Source: Saccharofermentans sp.
GTDB lineage: Bacteria; Bacillota; Clostridia; Saccharofermentanales; Saccharofermentanaceae
Direction of reading: 5' to 3'
DNA: 64,000 bases
NCBI GenBank assembly: GCA_016292135.1
Contig: JAEFAZ010000002.1
Coordinates: forward strand, 186,001 to 250,000
A model generated the notes under the pieces. It did not search any database and was not told where the DNA came from. It was given only the letters and a program-made list of their open reading frames with translations. Position numbers and translations under genes: made by a program. The first letter of the stretch is position 1. Each line of letters starts with the position of its first letter. Shown in pieces: positions 43,376 through 52,400 of the stretch.

Positions 43376-44113
43376 ATGGCAAAGATCGCGCTTGTAACCG
43401 GATCCAGGGGCGGAATCGGAATGGAGATCGTAAGAGCTCTTGCATCTGATAATGTTAATGTTTATGCGCACGCAAGAAAACCGGATACTGCTTTTGAGGA
43501 AAAACTTTCCGGTATAGCAGCAGAGACCGGAATGCAGATCAAACCTGTCTATTTTGATCTTTCTGACAGTGAGGCTGTCAAGGAGGGCTTGAAAGAATTG
43601 ATCAAAGCGGAAAAGAGGATCGACATTCTTGTTAATAATGCCGGCGTAGTCAGTCCCAACAGCCTTTTCATGATGACCCCTATGCAACAGATAAAAGATG
43701 TCTTTGAGATCAATTTCTTTGCTGCCATGGAGGTTACCCAGATCGTATGCCGTCAGATGGCAAGAAATAAAGAAGGATCTATCATCAATATCAGTTCAAT
43801 AGCAGCTTTGGATGGCGAGCCTGCCCAGCTGGAATATGCGAGCAGTAAAGCTGCCCTGATCGGAGCTACAAAAAAGCTTGCAAGAGAACTCGGACAGTTT
43901 GGTATCAGGGTCAATGCAGTTGCTCCCGGAGTAACGGATACCGGAATGATCAGCGGAATGGAAGATAAGATGAGAGAACAGATCTTGGAAAAGACAGTGA
44001 TGAACAGAGTTGCAAGACCTGAAGAGATAGCGAATGTCGTTGCCTTCCTGGCAAGCGATAAAGCCGGTTATATCACAGGTCAGGTGATCCGCGTTGACGG
44101 CGGAATCCTTTAA
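43376..44113 (+). CDS. Short-chain dehydrogenase/reductase
   Basis: 245 residues, classical SDR. The nucleotide loop is TGSRGGIG, followed by NNAGV, the catalytic Ser in INISSIAAL, YASSK with Tyr and Lys, and RVDGGIL at the end (FabG-like). It reduces a keto group with NAD(P)H; in this operon the ketone could be the transketolase product. The second ATG at 43376 is preferred because GGGAGGG is only 1 bp from the first (43367). Confidence 0.88.
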   Translation: MAKIALVTGSRGGIGMEIVRALASDNVNVYAHARKPDTAFEEKLSGIAAETGMQIKPVYFDLSDSEAVKEGLKELIKAEKRIDILVNNAGVVSPNSLFMMTPMQQIKDVFEINFFAAMEVTQIVCRQMARNKEGSIINISSIAALDGEPAQLEYASSKAALIGATKKLARELGQFGIRVNAVAPGVTDTGMISGMEDKMREQILEKTVMNRVARPEEIANVVAFLASDKAGYITGQVIRVDGGIL

Positions 44114-44137
44114 GATTCCGAGATTGGAGATATGATC

Positions 44138-44965
44138 ATGGACAAAGAATTGTTGATCAAAGAATGTGAGAAAAGCGCAAAAGAGATCAGGAAAGACTGC
44201 ATCCGTATGACTTACAGCATGGGAAATATCGGTGCACATATCGGAGGGAGTATGTCTCTTGCCGAAATAATGGCTGTTCTTTACAAAGCTTTCGTAAGAT
44301 TTGATCCGGCTGATCCAGAAGCAGAATCCCGCGACCGTGTGATCATGAGCAAGGGCCACGGAGCCATGGCTATGTATGCCGGGATGAAGCAGGCGGGGAT
44401 CATTACTGACGATGAACTCATGACGTATAAGAAAGAGGGAACATTTCTTTATGCCCATCCTTCCATGAATAAAGAGCGTGGTATAGAGTTTTCGAGCGGA
44501 AGCCTCGGACAGGGGTTGTCCTTGGGTGTGGGAGTATGTTTGGGACTTAAGCGCAAGGAGAATAATGAATCCAAAGTTTATGTTATCCTGGGCGACGGAG
44601 AATGTGATGAAGGATCCGTATGGGAATCTGCCCAGTCCGCAGCCCACTTCGGATGTTCAAATCTTGTTGCGGTCGTTGATGCCAATAAACTTCAGTATGA
44701 CGGTCCGACGGATGATGTCATGAGGATCGAACCTATGGAAGCCAAGTGGAATAGCTTCGGATGGGATGCAGTTACTGTTGACGGACACAACTGCAAAGAA
44801 CTCTTAGATGCGCTCTCGGCTGAGCATGACAAACCTCTTGCGGTCATCGCAAACACGGTGAAGGGAAAAGGCGTTTCCTACATGGAAGACAATCCTTTGT
44901 GGCACAACCATAACATTACCGAGCAGCAGTATAACCAGGCTATGGAAGAATTGGAGAACGCATGA
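44138..44965 (+). CDS. Transketolase, N-terminal subunit
   Basis: 275 residues. The thiamine-diphosphate half of a split transketolase: HIGGSMSLAEI, MSKGHGAMAMYA, SGSLGQGLSLGVG and the TPP/Mg motif GDGECDEGSVWE with a later DANKLQYDG. It needs the next gene's product for activity. Split transketolases in biosynthetic clusters move two-carbon ketol units onto unusual aldehydes. The start at 44138 is set by TTGGAGA 7 bp upstream (44132 is only 1 bp away). The stop overlaps the next start by 4 bp. Confidence 0.88.
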   Translation: MDKELLIKECEKSAKEIRKDCIRMTYSMGNIGAHIGGSMSLAEIMAVLYKAFVRFDPADPEAESRDRVIMSKGHGAMAMYAGMKQAGIITDDELMTYKKEGTFLYAHPSMNKERGIEFSSGSLGQGLSLGVGVCLGLKRKENNESKVYVILGDGECDEGSVWESAQSAAHFGCSNLVAVVDANKLQYDGPTDDVMRIEPMEAKWNSFGWDAVTVDGHNCKELLDALSAEHDKPLAVIANTVKGKGVSYMEDNPLWHNHNITEQQYNQAMEELENA

Positions 44966-45924
44966 TGAATATTTCGAAAGCAACGACACGTCTTTGGTCA
45001 AGACTCGGATCCTGTGGAGCATATGGACAGGCTATGCTTGAGATGCCTTCCATTGATGAGTCTATGGTGGCATGTACGGCAGATCTCTGTTTCTATTCGG
45101 GTCTTGACCGCTTCAGTAAGCAGTTCCCCGACCGTTTCTATAATGTGGGTATTGCCGAGCAGGATCTCGTCGGTATAGGTGCAGGTCTTGCAAAAGAAGG
45201 GTTTAACCCGTTTGTATCAACATATGCTTCCTTTGCAACGACCAGAGCTCTTGATCAGGTGAGGGTAAGCATGGGATATATGCAGCTTCCCATTAAGCTC
45301 ATCGGGCTCACATCAGGCTGTTCTGTCGGTATCCTGGGAGCTACCCATATCAGCATTGAAGACATCGCGATTATGCGTGCGATCCCCAACATAACGGTTA
45401 TCTCTCCAGCGGACTGCACTGAGACTGTCAAGGCTGTGCTGGCTCTCGCCAATTATGATAAGCCTGTTTATCTGCGTCTTTCCGGTCCGATGAACTGTGA
45501 TATCGTATATCCCGAAGATTATGAATTTGAGATCGGCAAGGCCATTACCGTAAGGGAAGGCGGGGATTATGCGATCGTAGCCTGCGGCGTGATGGTTGCA
45601 ACCGCTTTGAAGGTTGCGGATATGCTTGCTGAAAATGACGGCATCACATGCAAAGTAATAGACATGCATACGATAAAGCCCCTTGATAAGGGCGCCCTGG
45701 ATTCGCTCCGCGGATTTAAGAAGATCATTACCATGGAAGAGCACAGCGTCATCGGCGGATTGGGAGCAGCCGTTGCAGAATATATTTCCTGCAGGGACGG
45801 TTTCCCTATGCTTAAGATTATTGGCATCGAGGATTACTTTGCCCATGCTGCAGGTTTTGATGAGCTGATCGACGAATACGGTCTAACCGCCGAAAAAGCA
45901 TATATGAGGATCCTTGATAAATGA
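44962..45924 (+). CDS. Transketolase, C-terminal subunit
   Basis: 320 residues. Carries the pyrimidine-binding domain with the catalytic Glu in FYNVGIAEQDLVGIG and the C-terminal domain (YAIVACGVMVATALKVADML, HTIKPLD, EEHSVIGGLGAAVAE). It overlaps the N-subunit gene by an ATGA and the thioesterase gene by another, so all three are translationally coupled. Together with the N-subunit it forms one active enzyme. The primary-metabolism role is unlikely given this context. Confidence 0.88.
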   Translation: MMNISKATTRLWSRLGSCGAYGQAMLEMPSIDESMVACTADLCFYSGLDRFSKQFPDRFYNVGIAEQDLVGIGAGLAKEGFNPFVSTYASFATTRALDQVRVSMGYMQLPIKLIGLTSGCSVGILGATHISIEDIAIMRAIPNITVISPADCTETVKAVLALANYDKPVYLRLSGPMNCDIVYPEDYEFEIGKAITVREGGDYAIVACGVMVATALKVADMLAENDGITCKVIDMHTIKPLDKGALDSLRGFKKIITMEEHSVIGGLGAAVAEYISCRDGFPMLKIIGIEDYFAHAAGFDELIDEYGLTAEKAYMRILDK

Positions 45925-46610
45925 GATTGATATGTGTCCCTTTCGCGGGTGCATTGAAAAGAAATTTTGACGATTTCGCTTCCTTCTTCGGTGAAGGTTG
46001 GGAAGTTACTGTCTTAGAGTATCCGGGTCACGGAACCAGGCGTAAAGAAGATTATGCCGAAGATTTCGACAAACTCACTTTCGATATGGCAGAACAGGTA
46101 AGGTCTGTTGCATGCGAAAACGATTATGTTCTGATGGGATACAGCATGGGCAGCATCGTTGCCTATGAAATGGTCGTAAAAGGACTTGTTCCCAAGCCGA
46201 AGCTCCTGGTTGAAGCTTCTCACCGTCCTCCGAATAATGAATGGGATTCAAAGAATTATGTCCACCTTGATGACAGGACCTTCTGGTCAAAGATCAAACT
46301 TCTGGGTGCGATGGACGGCATGGATGAATCTTTGCTCGACAACCGTGTGTACAGGCGTATGTATTTTGATCCCATAAGGCAGGATTACAGGTTGATCTCC
46401 ACATACAAAAGTCATACCGATAAGATAGAAGGTGTGCCCGCTGTCTGCTTTTATTCGCCTGAAGATGTACCTGATGATGAGATGAAGCAATGGAGTATGT
46501 TTTTCGATAATAAGACTGATATATATCCATTGGGAGATGATCATTTCTTTATATTTGATCACGGTGAAGAGATGGCAAGAATAATCAAAAAGAAAGCGGC
46601 TGCTTTATGA
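45921..46610 (+). CDS. Type II thioesterase (GrsT/RifR-like)
   Basis: 229 residues. Alpha/beta hydrolase with the family start LICVPFAGALKRNFDDF, nucleophile Ser in GYSMGS, VEASHRPP after the lid and the catalytic His in DDHFFIFDH. Such enzymes remove wrong or stalled groups from carrier proteins in peptide and polyketide pathways. Its presence supports a thioester-tethered intermediate on the acyl carrier protein of this operon. ATGA overlaps at both ends. Confidence 0.85.
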   Translation: MRLICVPFAGALKRNFDDFASFFGEGWEVTVLEYPGHGTRRKEDYAEDFDKLTFDMAEQVRSVACENDYVLMGYSMGSIVAYEMVVKGLVPKPKLLVEASHRPPNNEWDSKNYVHLDDRTFWSKIKLLGAMDGMDESLLDNRVYRRMYFDPIRQDYRLISTYKSHTDKIEGVPAVCFYSPEDVPDDEMKQWSMFFDNKTDIYPLGDDHFFIFDHGEEMARIIKKKAAAL

Positions 46611-47434
46611 TCACATTAAGACCTGACTATTACGATTCATTCAAGTGTATAGCCGACAAGTGCCGGCACACATGCTGCGCAGGCTGGGAGATTGACATCG
46701 ATGAAGATTCGATGGCTCTCTACAGGGAGCGCCCCGATATAATGTGCCATATAAAGGATTCCAGTTTTGTGCTTCAAGGCAAGGATGAACGCTGTCCTTT
46801 CCTTCTCGAAAACGGTCTCTGCCGGCTTATCCTGGAATACGGCGAAGACATCCTCTGTGATGTCTGCACTGAGCACCCCAGATTCTATAACTATCAGGAC
46901 GATATCGAATACATCGGACTGGGGCTTTGCTGCGAAGCAGCATGCGATCTGATCCTCGGCAGGGAAGGCCCTTTCAGACTGATACGGGGAGTGGTTACGG
47001 ATGATGGCGAAGTCCTGGGCAGTGATCCCTGCGATGACATCCCTTTCGGGATCGGGGAAGTTAATGAATTTGAAGGAAAGATCAGCGAGCTTTTGGCCGG
47101 CCTTTCTCCGGAAGAACGTGACAGCCGCGAAAGAGCAAAATTCTATCTGACTCTCGAGTTCCTGGATCCTGCCTGGCAGGAGATGCTGAGGGAGCTTGAA
47201 AGCAAGGGGACCGCAGCTGAAGAAAGAGATGCTTGTATTGACTGTTTCTCCCGGGAATTCCGCAACCTTATCGCATATTTTCTATACAGGCATATGGGTA
47301 ACCGGGCGATCGCTGCGGAGAGTGTCCGTCTCATCGCGGAGATGACACTGTCATCAGGACTTCCGCTCAGGGAGGTCAGCCGTATGTATGCAGTCGAGAT
47401 AGAGTATTCGGATGTGAATACCACAAAACTCTGA
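46607..47434 (+). CDS. FliB-like (flagellin lysine-N-methylase family) cysteine-rich protein
   Basis: 275 residues. The family pattern is clear: RPDYYDSFKCIADKCRHTCC and GWEIDID at the start, CPFLLENGLCRL, and ILCDVCTEHPRFY, giving many conserved Cys that probably bind a metal cluster. FliB methylates lysines on flagellin in enterobacteria; most clostridial members are untested. It overlaps the thioesterase gene by 4 bp and is the last gene of the operon, which links it to surface-structure modification. No other flagellar gene is in the window. Confidence 0.8.
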   Translation: MITLRPDYYDSFKCIADKCRHTCCAGWEIDIDEDSMALYRERPDIMCHIKDSSFVLQGKDERCPFLLENGLCRLILEYGEDILCDVCTEHPRFYNYQDDIEYIGLGLCCEAACDLILGREGPFRLIRGVVTDDGEVLGSDPCDDIPFGIGEVNEFEGKISELLAGLSPEERDSRERAKFYLTLEFLDPAWQEMLRELESKGTAAEERDACIDCFSREFRNLIAYFLYRHMGNRAIAAESVRLIAEMTLSSGLPLREVSRMYAVEIEYSDVNTTKL

Positions 47435-47504
47435 ATTACAGATTATGATGGAAAAGACCGTTTGGATTTTTAAGGCTTAGAGTCAATTTCTCAAATGCAA
47501 TAAA

Positions 47505-47527
47505 CAGGGGGTGCGATGCACCCCCTG
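47505..47527. terminator. Bidirectional terminator between operon and HTH gene
   Basis: Perfect 10-bp stem CAGGGGGTGC / GCACCCCCTG with a 3-base loop. It is about 70 bp after the FliB-like stop and about 35 bp after the convergent HTH stop; short T-rich stretches follow on both strands. Confidence 0.7.
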
Positions 47528-47560
47528 CTCATGTTTTCAGCTCTATCCCATTTTCCGGTG

Positions 47561-47767
47561 TTATTTCCTGTATTCCAAAATGTCTCCCGGCTGGCAGTCC
47601 AGCGCATCGCATATCGCTTCGAGTGTCGAGAAGCGGATCGCGGAGATCTTTCCGTTCTTCATCTTCGACAGGTTGACGTTGGATACGCCGACCTTCTCCG
47701 ATAACTCATTAAGGGAGATCTTGCGGTCTGCCATGACTCTGTCGAGTCTTAAGATTATCTGTCCCAT
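47561..47767 (-). CDS. Small Cro/C1-type helix-turn-helix regulator (YozG-like)
   Basis: 68 residues, only a DNA-binding domain: NELSEKVGVSNVNLSKMKNG and STLEAICDALDCQPGDILEY. It pairs with the DUF2975 membrane protein gene 10 bp upstream, an arrangement common in Firmicutes and thought to be an autoregulated membrane-sensing pair. GGAGG precedes the ATG. A 15-bp palindrome near the shared promoter is a candidate binding site. Confidence 0.85.
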   Translation of the reverse strand: MGQIILRLDRVMADRKISLNELSEKVGVSNVNLSKMKNGKISAIRFSTLEAICDALDCQPGDILEYRK

Positions 47768-47777
47768 ATCCGCCTCC

Positions 47778-48371
47778 TTATAATGTCTCGTCAGACTGGA
47801 TCTGCAGAGTGCGTCCGTATTCCATGACCGAGTGGATCAGCCAGGTGGAGAGAAGTCCTATCACAACGTAGGCGCCGCCGATCGTAAGGCCCATCACGAT
47901 GCTTAATACTATCAATACGATCGTAACTCTCTTTATTACTGCCGGTGTGAATGGATTATCTTCCTTTTCGATAATGGCAAAGCCGCTTGAAAGCAATTTC
48001 AGTAATACGGTAGCACCGGCGAGTCCGAGGCCTACGAGGATAAAATAGATCCCGTAAGTTATGGTGTAGGGACGGGTTTCAAGAGCGTGTTTCAACGCAG
48101 GTGATGAAGTCTCGATCTTGGTGGGATCGATCATCTCCACATGGAAAGCCGATGCATAAAACATCTTGTCAGAAGGTTCGCTAATCACTCCGCTTGCTGC
48201 GGCTTCGGCAAACTTGCTCTCGAGCTTGTCGCCTGATGCGAGGAAGATGATCCCGGTTACGATCATTATGATGCTGACGATACCGACTATGAGCGCCAGG
48301 ATGTTGGTAACTTTCTTTCCTACACGGCTGCTCTTCTTGATCTTGGCAAGCTTTTCATTCTCTTCATTCAT
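47778..48371 (-). CDS. DUF2975 family membrane protein
   Basis: 197 residues. Helices at about 23-47, 106-128, 146-166 and 168-186, with an extracytoplasmic loop between helices 1 and 2. The segment FAIIEKEDNPFTPAVIKRV is characteristic of DUF2975. The function is unknown; it is nearly always encoded beside a small HTH gene, as here, and may control that regulator's activity. Confidence 0.82.
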   Translation of the reverse strand: MNEENEKLAKIKKSSRVGKKVTNILALIVGIVSIIMIVTGIIFLASGDKLESKFAEAAASGVISEPSDKMFYASAFHVEMIDPTKIETSSPALKHALETRPYTITYGIYFILVGLGLAGATVLLKLLSSGFAIIEKEDNPFTPAVIKRVTIVLIVLSIVMGLTIGGAYVVIGLLSTWLIHSVMEYGRTLQIQSDETL

Positions 48372-48431
48372 GTTCTTATCTCCTTATCTCTATAAAATGG
48401 TTAGGTGACCGGCCGGGTCTCTGATGATTGA

Positions 48432-48460
48432 ATACTACACCCCGATTTAACATCTGTCAA
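48432..48460 (-). promoter_or_regulatory. Sigma-A promoter of the DUF2975/HTH operon
   Basis: On the minus strand TTGACA (48455-48460), a 17-bp spacer and TAGTAT (48432-48437). Confidence 0.65.
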
Positions 48461-48468
48461 CAACTTTT

Positions 48469-48483
48469 TAACGATAATCGTTA
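48469..48483. promoter_or_regulatory. 15-bp palindrome, candidate operator
   Basis: TAACGAT-A-ATCGTTA sits 9 bp upstream of the DUF2975 -35 and about 50 bp upstream of the esterase promoter, in the divergent region. Candidate site for the small HTH regulator. Confidence 0.4.
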
Positions 48484-48529
48484 AATTATTCGCGAAAAGC
48501 ATTAACCGGCGTAACACTGTTCCACCGTG

Positions 48530-48538
48530 TGATATAAT
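48530..48538 (+). promoter_or_regulatory. Extended -10 promoter of the esterase gene
   Basis: TGATATAAT, 34 bp before the ATG at 48572; no clear -35. Confidence 0.55.
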
Positions 48539-48571
48539 CGAAAACAAAAGATTTTAAGGAGATCTGCCGAT

Positions 48572-49312
48572 ATGGAAGAGTTCTATATAGAATGTGACGG
48601 AACAAAGCTGCATGCCAAACTTGAGAGACCTGCTGATACGGACAAGAGCCCGCTCTGTTTTCTGGTTCACGGCCTCAGCGGACATATGGAGGAAGATCAC
48701 ATAATAGCGGCAAAGGAAGCAATGCTCGATTCGGGTGTGGCGGTCCTCCGTGTCGAGATGTACGGGCACGGCATGAGCTCGGGTGAATACCGCGACCACA
48801 CGATTTATAAGTGGATAACCAATGCGCTTGCGGTCGTAAGATATATCAAATCTTTGGATTTTGTTACTGACCTTTATATGTGCGGACACTCGCAGGGGGG
48901 ATTCCTTACGATACTGATCGGAGGCATGTGTCCGGATGACTTTAAGGCGATCTTGCCCATGTCACCTGCTGTTCAGATCCCGGATGAATGCCGCAGGGGC
49001 AGGATACTGGGATATGTTTTCGATCCGGAGCACATACCGGATGTCCTGATAAAAGACCAGTGGGTGTTGGGTGGTGACTATTTCCGCGTTGCCCAGACTA
49101 TACATGTCGAAGAAGAGATAAAACGCTATAAAGGACCGGTCTGTATCATTCATGGAGATGAGGATGAGACGGTTCCATATTCTTATGCCGAGTGGACGGC
49201 GGCCTTTTATGAAAATGCGGTGCTCGTCCCGGTCAGGGGCGCCGACCACTGTTTTACCCGGCACACGGATGAACTTTATAAGGTACTGGCTGATTTTTTC
49301 AAAAAAGCATAA
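48572..49312 (+). CDS. Alpha/beta hydrolase, feruloyl/cinnamoyl-esterase-like
   Basis: 246 residues, no signal peptide. Oxyanion region FLVHGLSGHMEED, nucleophile Ser in CGHSQGG, Asp in HGDEDETVPYS and His in ADHCF. Length and motifs resemble the intracellular feruloyl esterase Est1E type known from rumen Butyrivibrio, which frees ferulate from xylan side chains. That fits the GH43 and GH9 genes elsewhere in the window, but the substrate is inferred. AAGGAG precedes the ATG. Confidence 0.8.
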   Translation: MEEFYIECDGTKLHAKLERPADTDKSPLCFLVHGLSGHMEEDHIIAAKEAMLDSGVAVLRVEMYGHGMSSGEYRDHTIYKWITNALAVVRYIKSLDFVTDLYMCGHSQGGFLTILIGGMCPDDFKAILPMSPAVQIPDECRRGRILGYVFDPEHIPDVLIKDQWVLGGDYFRVAQTIHVEEEIKRYKGPVCIIHGDEDETVPYSYAEWTAAFYENAVLVPVRGADHCFTRHTDELYKVLADFFKKA

Positions 49313-49350
49313 GTACGAGCTCCTTACAGATATTATTTAACTCTGTACGA

Positions 49351-49359
49351 TGATATAAT
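49351..49359 (+). promoter_or_regulatory. Extended -10 of LRR gene 4
   Basis: TGATATAAT followed by CAAAAG, 57 bp before the ATG. The same box precedes all five genes of this array. Confidence 0.6.
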
Positions 49360-49415
49360 CAAAAGAAGTAGTCTTTGGATAGTTTGAGGGATCATTGATC
49401 CGGGAGGGGAATCAT

Positions 49416-52400
49416 ATGAAGAAGCAATTCCTGAAGGCCTCTATTGGAATTATGGCACTTGTATTTGTTGCGGGGCTCGCGATGATCCCTTCGAAGACTG
49501 TAAGTGCCGATGTGGATACGACTATAAAACCCGGTCAGACGCAGGGTATCGATCTTAGGTACGACTGTGTTTGGTGGTTTAAGTACACTCCTTCCAAGGA
49601 CATATTGGTCGAAATAAGTTCTGCCGGCAGCACCGCTGTGAAAGTCGATCTCTATAAGGGCAATAAGGATGAAGGATCCCTTGTTGCTCAGGCGTTAAAC
49701 GGAACAGGCTCTGATTCTCAAAATTTCTCTCTGACGAAGCTCCTCAAAGCCGGTACATATTATTATAAAGTAACAACATTTAGCGATAGTTCATCGATCT
49801 CAAATAATAATACAAGGATAACGTTAACCGATGTCGCTGACGAAGAAAAGGTAGTAAAGATCGATAAGACTAATTTCCCTGATGATGTTTTCAGGGCATT
49901 TGTTGATAAACATTTTGACATAAAAGATGATGATTATCTTACCCGTGATGAGATAAAACTTGTCAAGGAGATCGAAGTAGATAATCTGTCCATTGCAAAC
50001 CTTAAAGGGATCGAATACTTCAGTGAGCTTAAATCCCTGAGTGCAGAAGATACCGATCTCACAACTCTGAGTCTGACCAAGAATTCCGGCCTGACAAATC
50101 TGAATTGCTCTAATAACCAAAAATTGAAATCAATGGTTCTTACGGGATGCCCGGATCTTCTCAATTTGAGCGCTTATGATAACCCGCTTCTGACATCCTT
50201 AAACCTGAAGAATTGTACATTATTAGAATCAATTTATTGTTCCGATTGCAGCAGCCTGTCTGTTCTGGATCTGTCTTCATGCAGCAGTTTGTCCACTCTT
50301 TACTGTGACGACACCAACATCAGCACCTTGAATCTCAGCGGATTGAAGTATTTATTCGAGTTGTGCTGCAACGGGACTCCTCTTTCCACTCTTAATGTTA
50401 AAGGATGTAGAGAACTGCATAATCTTTACTGCAACAAGACGGCTTTAGTAACATTGGATCTTAGCAGTTGTATTAATCTTTATACACTGGAATGCTCAAA
50501 TTGCAGTAAACTTACAACTCTAAAACTAAGTAAGTTCGTAAATGTTCTTGATTGTTCAAACTGCAGCCTTTCAAGTCTCAGTTTGACGGATTGTGTGTAT
50601 CTTTACAGATGTTACTGCTATAAGAGCGGGATAACCAAACTGGATATCAGCTCTTGTCCTTATCTGAATGGTATATTTGATGAAACTCTCCGAAATGTGA
50701 CAGGCGACAGAGTCAGCTATTCAGGAACTGTCAGTGGAAGAAGTTGTTATCTTACGGTGGATAGCGGAATTGCCGTAACCGGGATGAGCAATCCTAATGA
50801 CATTGTTGTCGAGATCAATGAAAAGAATTTCCCGGATATTAATTTCAGAAATAATATCAGCGGATATGATCTTAACGGTGACGGGAGATTGAGCAAGATG
50901 GAGATTTCCAGAGTTACCCGTATATCCTTAAATGAGAGAAATATCGATAAACTTGACGGGATCCAATATTTCACATCTTTGAGAAATCTTGAATGCAGTC
51001 GTAATAATCTGACGGCTTTGGATCTCAGTAAGAATACTAAACTGGAGTATTTACATTGCGATAACAACAAGATCACAAAGCTCACTTTGGGAACCCATAA
51101 AAACCTATTGGTCGTTGATATTGTTAAAAACAGGATCTCAACTGTTGATCTGAGCGGATTAACGGGTCTGGTAAGCTTAAGGTGTTCCGATAATAATCTT
51201 TCCGCTCTTGATCTTTCCAAAAACACAAAACTCATTAGGCTGTATTGTGATAAAAATAATCTAAGTAAGCTTGATCTGAGTAAATGTGTTGATCTGGAAG
51301 AAATTTATTGTTTCGGGAATAAACTTACAGCTCTCGATCTTTCCCAAAACACTAATCTTATTTCTCTTAGCTGCAGCAAGAACAACCTCAAAAATCTTGA
51401 TCTTTCGAAAAACACCAAGATCGTAAGTGTGGAATGTATTTTAAACCAGATCACAAAGATCAACATCGGCAACAATAAACAGTTATGTAATCTAAGGTGC
51501 AGTGACAACAGTCTGAATACATTGGATATCACCAACTGCCCGCATCTGATTCGGGCATATAAGAGCGGTCCGTTCGATCAGGCAGCTAACAATGTGTACT
51601 ACTATACATATACATATCTTGTTGGCGGAGTGTACTATATATATTCTTACAGAAACAATCAGGATACCCTGATCATCGATAAGACTGTCAAGATCATTAC
51701 CAGTGCCACTCTGTCCCTTGACAAAAAGACGGCTTCAGTTGCCTGCGGCAAGAATCTTACACTGAAGGCGACGACCAATTCCACTAACACCATCAGCTGG
51801 AAGTCCTCAGACACGAAGATCGCGACCGTCGATTCTACCGGAAAGATAACGGGCAAACAGGCAGGCAAGGTAACCATCACTGCAACTGTATCCGGCAAGT
51901 CTGCCAAGTGCACCGTAACAGTCCTTTATAAGGATGTTATCAACTCCAAGGATTTCTGGTATGCACCGACCAATTACCTGACAGCCAAGGGAGTTGTAAA
52001 GGGTTATGCAAACCAGACGGAGTTCCGTCCTGCGAACGTGTGCTCGAGAGCGCAGATGGTAACATTCCTCTACAGGCTACAGGGCGAACCCAAGACCAAG
52101 GCAACGACCTGTAATTTCACCGATGTAAAGAGTAAAGACTACTTCTATAAGCCGGTCATCTGGGCCGTCGAAAATGGCATCACCACAGGTGTATCCGCTA
52201 AGAAGTTCAATCCTCAGGGAGCCTGCACAAGAGCGCAGACGGTAACGTTCCTCTGGAGGATGGCAGGCAAGCCTGAGCCGGGCAAGGGCGCGAAGACCTT
52301 CTCGGATGTAAAGAAGACGGATTATTTCTACAAGGCTACTCTCTGGGCATCCGGTAAGAAGATCCTCGCAGGCTACGATGACGGCACATTCAGACCTCAG

